Source of the DNA: Aquipuribacter hungaricus | GTDB lineage: Bacteria > Actinomycetota > Actinomycetes > Actinomycetales > JBBAYJ01 | Strand: one strand, 5' to 3' | NCBI RefSeq assembly: GCF_042663885.1 | Contig: NZ_JBHSXV010000001.1 | Length of the DNA: 64,000 nt | Shown here: piece by piece, positions 54,510 through 62,071 of the stretch | Position numbering within the stretch: the stretch's first letter is position 1 | Layout of the letters: each line of letters opens with the position of its first letter | Program-made: the position numbers and the translations under genes | The notes under the pieces: model-generated | What the model was told of the DNA's origin: nothing | The model's database searches: none | The model's input: only the letters and a program-made list of their open reading frames with translations

Positions 54510-55705
54510 ACATCGACCAGTGGGGCAACCGGCTCTACACGGGCGAGCGCTCCTACGACTTCGTCGGCCGCCGTCGCACCTGGTACGCCATCGCCGGCGC
54601 CGTCATCCTCGTGAGCCTGCTCGCGCTGCTGCTGCGCGGCTTCAACCTGGGCATCGACTTCACCGGCGGGGCCGAGTTCCGCGTCGCCGGCGTCCAGGGC
54701 GAGGTCAGCACCATCGAGGGCGAGGAGGCCGTCCAGGAGGTCCTCGGCGAGAGCGAGGTCCAGGCCGCCGTCGTCGGCGGCGACACCCTGCGGATCCGCA
54801 CCGGCGAGGTGTCGACCGAGCAGAGCGGCGAGGTCGCCGCGAACCTGGCCGAGGCCTACGACGTCGAGACCTCGGACGTGAGTGCCAGCTTCATCGGCCC
54901 GCAGTGGGGCCAGGACGTCAGCCAGCGCTCGCTGCAGGCCCTGGTGGTGTTCCTCGTCCTGGTCGGCGTCGTCATCTCGCTGTACTTCCGCACCTGGAAG
55001 ATGGCCGTGGCGGCGCTCGTCGCGCTGCTGCACGACGTCGTCATCACCGTCGGCCTCTACGCGCTCATCGGGCTCGAGGTCACCCCGGCGACCGTCATCG
55101 GCTTCCTCACCATCCTCGGCTACTCGCTCTACGACACCGTCGTCGTCTTCGACAAGGTCCGCGAGAACACCGAGGAGGCCCTCGACACCCAGGCCTCCAC
55201 CTACGCCGAGGCGGCGAACCTCGCCGTCAACCAGACGCTGGTCCGCTCCATCAACACCAGCATCGTCGCGCTGCTGCCCGTCGGGGCCATCCTCGTCGTG
55301 TCCGCGCTGCTGCTCGGCGTCGGGACGCTCGTGGACCTCAGCCTCGCCCTGTTCATCGGCATCGCCTTCGGCACGTACTCCTCGATCTTCATCGCGACCC
55401 CGCTGCTCGTGCAGCTGCGGGAGCGCGAGCCGGGGATCAAGGCGCTGGAGAAGAAGGTGCTCGCCGCGCGCGCCGACCGTCCGGTGCGCAGCGGCGGGGG
55501 CTCGGGCCGCGCCGGCCGGACCGCCACCGCGGGCGGCACCGGCGGCTCGCGGTCCGGCAGCTCGGTGCTCGTCGCCGACGCGCCCGGGCACGACGGGGAC
55601 GTCCCGGAGGGCACCGACGACGACCTGCTCTACGACCGGTCCACGCTCGCCGAGCGGCAGGTCAAGCGGGTCCAGCCCAAGCGGCCGCCGCGCAGCCGCC
55701 GCTGA
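54506..55705 (+). CDS. secF: Protein translocase subunit SecF
   Basis: 399 residues. Six membrane helices; FNLGIDFTGGAEFRV near the start and the conserved GYSLYDTVVVFDKVREN and TSIVALLPVGAILVVSALLLG in the membrane domain. About 80 C-terminal residues are Gly/Ser/Arg-rich and end in a basic KRVQPKRPPRSRR, which would be cytoplasmic. GTG start overlaps the secD stop by four bases. Confidence 0.96.
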   Translation: MNIDQWGNRLYTGERSYDFVGRRRTWYAIAGAVILVSLLALLLRGFNLGIDFTGGAEFRVAGVQGEVSTIEGEEAVQEVLGESEVQAAVVGGDTLRIRTGEVSTEQSGEVAANLAEAYDVETSDVSASFIGPQWGQDVSQRSLQALVVFLVLVGVVISLYFRTWKMAVAALVALLHDVVITVGLYALIGLEVTPATVIGFLTILGYSLYDTVVVFDKVRENTEEALDTQASTYAEAANLAVNQTLVRSINTSIVALLPVGAILVVSALLLGVGTLVDLSLALFIGIAFGTYSSIFIATPLLVQLREREPGIKALEKKVLAARADRPVRSGGGSGRAGRTATAGGTGGSRSGSSVLVADAPGHDGDVPEGTDDDLLYDRSTLAERQVKRVQPKRPPRSRR

Positions 55706-55727
55706 CGCCCGCCCCCCGGACGGCCCG

Positions 55728-56078
55728 TCAGCCCTGCTGCGGCCGCTCCGGGGGGAGCTCGTCGACGAAGAGGCCGGCCCGGCGGTAGTGCCGGGACCGG
55801 TTGGCCACCCGCGCCACCATGTGCGCGGAGACCGGTGCGGTCAGCAGCTGGAAGACCGCGGCGAGGACGAGCAGCCACACGTCCGGGGAGTCGCGCAGCC
55901 GCAGCGCGGCGCCCGACAGGCACAGCAGGATGCCGAGCACCTGGGGCTTGGTGGCCGCGTGCATCCGTGACAGCACGTCCGGTAACCGGAGCACGCCGAC
56001 TGCCGCCGCGAGCGCGAGCGAGGCCCCGAGCAGCAGCAGCACCGCGGACAGCCCGTCCAGGACGGTCGCGGCGCTCAC
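55728..56078 (-). CDS. mrpG: Na+/H+ antiporter subunit MrpG
   Basis: 116 residues, three membrane segments with GVLRLPDVLSRMHAATKPQVLGILL, the PhaG/MnhG signature. Smallest accessory subunit of the Mrp complex and last gene of the operon. The GTG overlaps the mrpF stop. Convergent with secF, 22 bases apart. Confidence 0.94.
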   Translation of the reverse strand: MSAATVLDGLSAVLLLLGASLALAAAVGVLRLPDVLSRMHAATKPQVLGILLCLSGAALRLRDSPDVWLLVLAAVFQLLTAPVSAHMVARVANRSRHYRRAGLFVDELPPERPQQG

Positions 56079-56335
56079 GGGTCCCGCCTGCCGACCATGC
56101 GGGCGACGGCGACCGAGCCGACGAAGCCGAGCAGGGTGCCGATGAGCAGCACCGGCGTGATGGAGGAGTCGACGCGGGCCGCGGCCAGCGCCGCGAGGCT
56201 GCACAGCGTGAGGGCCAGCAGCATGTCGGTGGCCACCACCCGGTCCAGGGTCGTGGGGCCGCGCAGCAGCCGCAGCACCGTCACGAGGACGGCGGCGGCC
56301 AGCATGACCGCGACGAGAGGGACGACGAGGCTCAC
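56075..56335 (-). CDS. mrpF: Na+/H+ antiporter subunit MrpF
   Basis: 86 residues, three membrane helices; LLRGPTTLDRVVATDMLLALTL is the MrpF/PhaF signature. The GTG start overlaps the mrpE stop by four bases and the stop overlaps mrpG. Confidence 0.94.
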   Translation of the reverse strand: MSLVVPLVAVMLAAAVLVTVLRLLRGPTTLDRVVATDMLLALTLCSLAALAAARVDSSITPVLLIGTLLGFVGSVAVARMVGRRDP

Positions 56336-56886
56336 GCGCGGCTCCGGGGCGGCTGGTCGAGCAGGGCGATGTCCTCGGGCGTGCCGAGCGCGCGGACGAC
56401 CTGCGCCTCGACCTGGAGGACGCGGGCACGGAACGCCTCGACCGCGGCGTCGTCCCCGGCGTCGAGCACGTGGGCGTACAGCAGGCCGAGGTCCGGGCGC
56501 ACCTCGATGACGACCGACCCGGGCACCAGGGACAGCGCCTCGGTGAGCACGGTGAGGTGGAGCTCGGAGGAGCTGCGCACCGGGCACGCCACGACCGAGC
56601 TCACGGGGAGCCGACCGGGACGGACGCCGAGCCAGGCCACCTGCGCGCTGGCGGTGACCAGGTCGACGAGGAACCGGCCGAGGAACACCAGCGCCGCCCC
56701 GGGGTGCACCCGCCCGCCGACGTGGGTGTCGGGGAGCGGGAAGACGCGGGTGACGACGAGCGCGAGCAGCAGGCCGTTGAGCAGGTTGCCGGCCGAGAAC
56801 GTCCCCCACAGCAGCACCCAGAGCAGGGCGAGGAGCACGACGACCGTGGCGGAGGTCAGCAGCCGGCGGCGGCGGGAGGTCGTCAT
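56332..56886 (-). CDS. mrpE: Na+/H+ antiporter subunit MrpE
   Basis: 184 residues. Two N-terminal membrane helices (LLTSATVVVLLALLWVLLWG, then LNGLLLALVVTRVF), then a cytoplasmic domain with SVVACPVRSSSELHLTVLTEALSLVPGSVVIEV, the MrpE/MnhE family core. ATG start overlaps the mrpD stop. Confidence 0.94.
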   Translation of the reverse strand: MTTSRRRRLLTSATVVVLLALLWVLLWGTFSAGNLLNGLLLALVVTRVFPLPDTHVGGRVHPGAALVFLGRFLVDLVTASAQVAWLGVRPGRLPVSSVVACPVRSSSELHLTVLTEALSLVPGSVVIEVRPDLGLLYAHVLDAGDDAAVEAFRARVLQVEAQVVRALGTPEDIALLDQPPRSRA

Positions 56887-58592
56887 GGTGCCGTCCTCGC
56901 GCCGGGGGTGCCGGGCTCAGGCGGGAGCCCGACCTCGCCGCCGGACAGCCCTGCCTCGCCCTCGACGAGCACGGCGGTGACGTAGACCGACGGCCGGACC
57001 AGGTCCGCCGCCGCGGTCGCCGTGAGGGCGGTGAGCGGGCCCGCGAACACCGTGAGGCCCAGGGTGACGGCGACCAGGCCGATCGTCGCCCCCCACATCG
57101 ACCGCGACGCGGGCAGGGTCTCCGCGGCGCGCGGCGCGGTCGTCACCCGGGTGCTGCCGGCGTCGCTGTCGGCGACGTCCGTGAGGACGGTCGCCGTGCG
57201 CGCGGCGGAGCTGCCCGTCCGCGGGGCACCGTCGCCCGCGTCGGCGCCGGGGTCGGCCGGCGGCACAGCGTCCAGCGGGCGCCAGAACGCCTTGCCCCAC
57301 ACCTTGGCCACCGCGTAGAGCGTGAGCAGGCTCGTCAGGGCGGCACCGGCGACGGCGGTCCAGGCGAGCGGGCCGCCGTCCGCGACGCCCGCCTGCAGCA
57401 GGACGGCCTTGCCGAGGAAGCCCGACAGCGGGGGGATCCCGCCGAGGTTCATCGCGGGGACGAAGAACAGCACGGCCAGGGCGGGGGCGGTGGTGGCCAG
57501 CCCGCCGAGGCGGAGCAGGCTCGTGGACCCGGCGCGCCGCTCGACCAGGCCGACGACGAGGAACAGGGCGGTCTGGATGAGGATGTGGTGCCCGACGTAG
57601 TACAGCGCCCCCGCCAGGCCCTGCTCGCTGCCCAGCCCCACCCCGAAGACCATGTACCCGATGTGGCTGACCAGGGTGAAGGACAGCAGCCGCTTGATGT
57701 CGCTCTGGGCGATGGCGCCGAGCGCGCCGACCACCATGGTGGCCACCGCCGCCACGAGCAGCAGCGTGCGCTGGGAGTCCTCGGTGAAGAGCAGCGTCTC
57801 CGTGCGGACGACGGCGTAGACGCCGACCTTGGTGAGCAGCCCCGCGAACACGGCGGTGACGGGTGCCGCGGCGGTGGGGTAGCTGTCCGGGAGCCAGGCC
57901 GACAGGGGGAACACCGCGGCCTTGATGCCGAACGCCAGCAGCAGGACGAGGTGGACGACGACCTGGACGTCGGCGGGGACCTCGGCCATCCGCAGCGACA
58001 CCTGCGCCATGTTGAGCGTCCCCGTCACGGCGTAGACCAGCGCGATGCCGACGAGGAACAGGAACGAGGAGATGAGGCTCACCACGACGTAGGTGATGCC
58101 GGCCTGGACCCGGGCCGCGGTGCCGCCGAGGGTGAGCAGGACGTAGCTCGCCGCCAGCAGCACCTCGAAGCCGACGTAGAGGTTGAACAGGTCGCCGGCG
58201 AGGAACGCGTTGGCCACGCCCGCAGCCAGCACGAGGTAGGTCGGGTGGAAGATCGACACCGGTGTCCCGCTGCGGTCGCCGTCGGTGACGCCCTCGCCGA
58301 CGGCGTAGACGAGGACCCCGAGCAGCACGGTCGCCGAGACGACGAGCATGAGGACCGACAGCCGGTCGGCCACCAGCGAGATGCCCACGCCCGGGGCCCA
58401 GCGCCCCACCTCGAGGGACTCCGGGCCGTCCCGGTCGACGAGCACGACGAGGGACACCGCGGCGGCGAGCGCGACGGTGAGCGAGGCCAGGCTGACGACC
58501 CGCTGGCCGCGGGGGCGGCGCCCGAGCACGAGGGCCAGGCCGGCGCCCAGCAGCGGCACGAGCACGGGCAGCGGCAGGAGGACGGCGATCAC
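56883..58592 (-). CDS. mrpD: Na+/H+ antiporter subunit MrpD
   Basis: 569 residues, about 14 membrane helices, homologous to proton-pumping subunits of complex I. Key segments: DLFNLYVGFEVLLAASYVLL (conserved Glu), AFGIKAAVFPLSAWLPDSYP (conserved Lys), and AIAQSDIKRLLSFTLVSHIGYM. Before the last helix there is a charged Asp/Ala/Thr-rich loop of about 70 residues. GTG start overlaps the mrpC stop. Confidence 0.96.
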   Translation of the reverse strand: MIAVLLPLPVLVPLLGAGLALVLGRRPRGQRVVSLASLTVALAAAVSLVVLVDRDGPESLEVGRWAPGVGISLVADRLSVLMLVVSATVLLGVLVYAVGEGVTDGDRSGTPVSIFHPTYLVLAAGVANAFLAGDLFNLYVGFEVLLAASYVLLTLGGTAARVQAGITYVVVSLISSFLFLVGIALVYAVTGTLNMAQVSLRMAEVPADVQVVVHLVLLLAFGIKAAVFPLSAWLPDSYPTAAAPVTAVFAGLLTKVGVYAVVRTETLLFTEDSQRTLLLVAAVATMVVGALGAIAQSDIKRLLSFTLVSHIGYMVFGVGLGSEQGLAGALYYVGHHILIQTALFLVVGLVERRAGSTSLLRLGGLATTAPALAVLFFVPAMNLGGIPPLSGFLGKAVLLQAGVADGGPLAWTAVAGAALTSLLTLYAVAKVWGKAFWRPLDAVPPADPGADAGDGAPRTGSSAARTATVLTDVADSDAGSTRVTTAPRAAETLPASRSMWGATIGLVAVTLGLTVFAGPLTALTATAAADLVRPSVYVTAVLVEGEAGLSGGEVGLPPEPGTPGARTAP

Positions 58593-59017
58593 CGGTCACC
58601 ACCTGCCTGGGGGTCGTCCCCGTAGTCGTCGGGGTCGCTGCCGGAACGGGCGTCCTCGTCGTGGCGCAGCGCGGCCAGGCGGACGTCCTCCACGTCGTCG
58701 CGGACGTCCTCCCGCTCGTCGAGGGCCCAGGACCGGTAGGTGAGCGCGAGGAAGAACGAGGCCACGCCCAGCGTGATGACGATCGCGGTGAGGATGAGCG
58801 CCTGCGGCAGCGGGTCGCTCATCTCCTCGACCGGCGTGGTGCCGTACAGCGGCGGGCCGCCGGCCGGGCCGGACACCGACAGGACGAGGACGTTGATCCC
58901 GTTGCTGACGAGCAGCACCCCGAGCAGGACGCGCGTCAGGCTCCGGTCGAGGACCAGGTAGACCCCGGCGGAGAACAGCACGGCGACGAGCAGCAGGTAG
59001 ACCGCGTTCGCGCTCAT
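58589..59017 (-). CDS. mrpC: Na+/H+ antiporter subunit MrpC
   Basis: 142 residues, three membrane helices; RVLLGVLLVSNGINVLVLS and DPLPQALILTAIVITLGV are MrpC/NuoK-like. An acidic 45-residue tail follows the last helix. ATG start overlaps the mrpA-B stop (ATGA). Confidence 0.95.
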   Translation of the reverse strand: MSANAVYLLLVAVLFSAGVYLVLDRSLTRVLLGVLLVSNGINVLVLSVSGPAGGPPLYGTTPVEEMSDPLPQALILTAIVITLGVASFFLALTYRSWALDEREDVRDDVEDVRLAALRHDEDARSGSDPDDYGDDPQAGGDR

Positions 59018-61866
59018 GCCTCGGCCTCCTGCCGGTCGAGCTCGGCGCCCAGGCTGCGCAGCACGTCGAGGACGAGCCCGACCACGACCAGGTAGACGCC
59101 CATGTCGAACACCAGGGACGTGACGATCTTGACGTCGCCGTACACGGGCATCCGGAACTCGACGATGGCGGTCTGGAGCACGTCCGCCCCGACGAGCAGC
59201 CCGAGGACCCCCGTGCCGCCGGCGAGGACCAGGCCGCCGCCCAGCAGCAGGCCGGCGTCCACGGGCGCGGCCTCGCCGAGCTCGTAGCGCCCGCCCGCGA
59301 GGTAGCGGACGACCAGCGCGAGCCCGGCGACGAGGCCCCCCGCGAAGCCGCCGCCCGGCACGTTGTGCCCGGCGAACAGCAGGTAGAGCGACACGAACAG
59401 GATGGGGTGGAACAGCAGCCGGGCGACCACGTCGAGCACCACCGAGCGCTCCCCGGCGGGCAGCAGCTCGCTGCCCCGCAACCACGCCCCGCTCTCGCTG
59501 CGGGCCGCGCGCCGGGCACGGCCGCGCTCGGTCGCCGACGCCGACGCCTGGCCGACGTTCTCGGGCCGGCCGGTGCGGCGGTCGAGGAAGACGAGGCTCG
59601 CGACGCCCGTCGCGGCGACGACGAGGACGGCGACCTCGAGCATGGTGTCCCAGGCGCGGATGTCGACGAGGGTGACGTTGACGACGTTCTTGCCGCCGCC
59701 GAAGTCGTACGCGCCCTGGGGGAAGGCCTCGCTGACCCGCGACGGCGCGCCCGCGCCGACCGCCGTGGCTGCCAGGCCGGCCATGAGCAGGCCCACCGGG
59801 ACGGCGACGGCCACCCGGAGCAGGCGCAGCCGCACCGTGTGCCGCTGCGTGATGGTCTTGGGCAGGCGGCGCAGGACGAGCACGAAGACGACGAGCGTGA
59901 GGCTCTCGGCGAGGAACTGCGTGAGCGCCAGGTCCGGGGCGCCGTGCAGGGCGAAGAGGACGCCGACGCCGTAGCCGCTGACGCCGACGACCAGCACCGC
60001 GGTGAGCCGCTGGCGCAGCCGCACGGCGGCCAGCGCGCACGCGACGACGACGACGGCGACGACGGCCTGCAGCGGGGTGTCCCAGGCGCGCAGGCTCCAC
60101 GTGCTCGACGTGCCCATCAGCGCCGCGCCGGGCAGCACGAGCAGCACCGCCATGATCACGCCGATGTAGCGGGGGAGCGACCCGGTCTGGGTGGCGGCCG
60201 TCACCGCGCCGGCGAACCGGTCGAGGGCCCGCATGGAGCGCCGGTAGGCCATGTCCGCGTCGCCGTGGCCGCCGACGGCGGCCTGGGCCGCGGCGACCCG
60301 GCGGCGCTGGAGGAAGGCGAGCACGCCCAGCGCGATGGCGGCCAGCGACAGCAGCAGCACCGGGCTCGGGCCGTGCCAGAGGGCCAGCTCGTACGTGCCC
60401 TCGTAGCGGGCGGGCAGCAGGTCGGCGTGGCGGACGAGCGGGCCGTCGAGCAGGGGCACCGCGACGCCGACGGCGAGCGTCGCCGCGGCGAGCAGGGCGG
60501 GCGGCACCAGGAGCGCGGGGCCGAGGCCGTGACCGGCGTCGACCGGCACGCGCAGCGCGTGGTCGTCGACCCGCTCGTCCGCCCGCCGGTAGAAGGCGCC
60601 CCAGGCGAACCGGGCGCTGTAGGCCACCGTGAGCGCGGACCCGACGGCCACGGCGGCGACGGCGGCCGCAGCGGCCAGGGGCGGCAGGGTCCCCGGCAGC
60701 AGCAGCGACTCGTAGGCGGCCTCCTTGCCGACGAAGGCGCCGAAGGGCGGCACGGCGGCCATGCCGGCGGCGGCCACGGTCCCCACCGCGGCCAGCACGG
60801 GCATCCGCCGGCCCAGGCCGCTGAGGCTCCGGATGTCCCGGGTGCCCGTGGCGTGGTCGACCGCCCCGACGACCAGGAAGCACGCGGCCTTGAAGGTGGC
60901 GTGGGCCAGCAGCAGGGCGAGGCCGCCGAGCATGGCCTCCCGGGTGCCGAGCCCGACGAGCACCGTGAGCAGGCCGAGCTGGCTGACGGTGCCGAAGGCC
61001 AGCAGCAGCTTGAGGTCGGTCTGCCGCACCGCGCGCCAGGCCCCCAGGACGAGGGTGAGCAGGCCCAGGGTGACGACGAGCGGCCGCCACGGCGCGACCT
61101 CGGCGAAGCCGGGCGCGAGCCGCGCGACGAGGTACACCCCGGCCTTGACCATGGCGGCCGCATGGAGGAAGGCGCTCACCGGGGTGGGGGCGGCCATCGC
61201 GGCAGGGAGCCAGAAGTGCAGCGGGAACAGCGCCGACTTGCTCAGCGCCCCGACGAGGACGAGCACGACAGCGACGTCGACGACGGTGCCCGACGGCGGG
61301 TCGGCGACCAGCGACGACAGCTCGTAGCTGCCGGTCTCGCCGAGCACGACGAGCCCCACGAGCATCGCCAGGCCGCCCGCCGTGGTGACGACCAGCGCCT
61401 GCATGGCCGCCCGCCTGCTCGCCTTCTGCCGGGCGTCCTCGCCGATGAGCAGGTACGAGAAAACGGTCGTCAGCTCCCAGAACACGAAGAGCAGCAGGAC
61501 GTTGTCGGCGAGCACCAGGCCCACCATCACCCCGGTGAAGGCGACGAGGTTGCCCGTGAGCGGCGCGAGGCCGCGGTGGCCGCGCCCCAGGTAGCGCGAG
61601 CTGTAGACCATGACGAGCGTGCCCACGGCGGTGACGACGAGAGCCATGAGCCACGACAGGGCGTCCAGCCGCAGGACGACGTCCAGGTGCAGCTGCGGCG
61701 CCCAGGCGTACCGCTCGACCCGCTCGTCCGGGCCCTGGACCGCCAGCCAGAGCGCCGAGGCACCCGGCACGAGCGCCAGCAGGAGGAGGGCGTCGCGGTC
61801 CAGCCGGCGGACGAGGGCAGGCGCGAGGCAGGCGGCGAGCAGGTGCACGAGCACGACCACCAGCAC
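59014..61866 (-). CDS. mrpA: Na+/H+ antiporter fused subunits MrpA-MrpB
   Basis: 950 residues, GTG 61866 with GGGAGG seven bases upstream. The first part is a complex-I-like MrpA: FWELTTVFSYLLIGED (Glu) and VGALSKSALFPLHFWLPAAM (Lys), then AWRAVRQTDLKLLLAFGTVS. After it comes the MrpA C-terminal domain (LFALHGAPDLALTQFLAESLT). From about residue 780 an MrpB domain is joined in the same frame: FDRRTGRPENVGQ-like linker, then LLFAGHNVPGGGFAGGLVAGLAL. No separate mrpB gene exists, as in other actinobacterial mrp operons. It is divergent from rel. Confidence 0.96.
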   Translation of the reverse strand: MLVVVLVHLLAACLAPALVRRLDRDALLLLALVPGASALWLAVQGPDERVERYAWAPQLHLDVVLRLDALSWLMALVVTAVGTLVMVYSSRYLGRGHRGLAPLTGNLVAFTGVMVGLVLADNVLLLFVFWELTTVFSYLLIGEDARQKASRRAAMQALVVTTAGGLAMLVGLVVLGETGSYELSSLVADPPSGTVVDVAVVLVLVGALSKSALFPLHFWLPAAMAAPTPVSAFLHAAAMVKAGVYLVARLAPGFAEVAPWRPLVVTLGLLTLVLGAWRAVRQTDLKLLLAFGTVSQLGLLTVLVGLGTREAMLGGLALLLAHATFKAACFLVVGAVDHATGTRDIRSLSGLGRRMPVLAAVGTVAAAGMAAVPPFGAFVGKEAAYESLLLPGTLPPLAAAAAVAAVAVGSALTVAYSARFAWGAFYRRADERVDDHALRVPVDAGHGLGPALLVPPALLAAATLAVGVAVPLLDGPLVRHADLLPARYEGTYELALWHGPSPVLLLSLAAIALGVLAFLQRRRVAAAQAAVGGHGDADMAYRRSMRALDRFAGAVTAATQTGSLPRYIGVIMAVLLVLPGAALMGTSSTWSLRAWDTPLQAVVAVVVVACALAAVRLRQRLTAVLVVGVSGYGVGVLFALHGAPDLALTQFLAESLTLVVFVLVLRRLPKTITQRHTVRLRLLRVAVAVPVGLLMAGLAATAVGAGAPSRVSEAFPQGAYDFGGGKNVVNVTLVDIRAWDTMLEVAVLVVAATGVASLVFLDRRTGRPENVGQASASATERGRARRAARSESGAWLRGSELLPAGERSVVLDVVARLLFHPILFVSLYLLFAGHNVPGGGFAGGLVAGLALVVRYLAGGRYELGEAAPVDAGLLLGGGLVLAGGTGVLGLLVGADVLQTAIVEFRMPVYGDVKIVTSLVFDMGVYLVVVGLVLDVLRSLGAELDRQEAEA

Positions 61867-62049
61867 GCGTCGGCCTCCCGGTGTCTGGGGCGGGTGTCGA
61901 CCGGCGTGGCCGAGGACAGGGCAGGGGTGCCGCGCACCGCGGCACCCGGGCGGCGCGCTCCCCGGCCGGCCGGCCGGGCGGCACCGCCAGGGACAGGTTA
62001 CCAAGGGTCACCGGCGTGGACGGGTGCCGAGCGGTGGCCGCGGTCCGCC

Positions 62050-62055
62050 TAGACT
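62050..62055 (+). promoter_or_regulatory. -10 hexamer TAGACT upstream of rel
   Basis: TAGACT lies 16 bases before the rel GTG at 62072; GGAGGAGG follows it directly, so the 5' leader would be very short but still hold the ribosome site. Confidence 0.5.
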
Positions 62056-62071
62056 TGCGGGAGGAGGGGAC

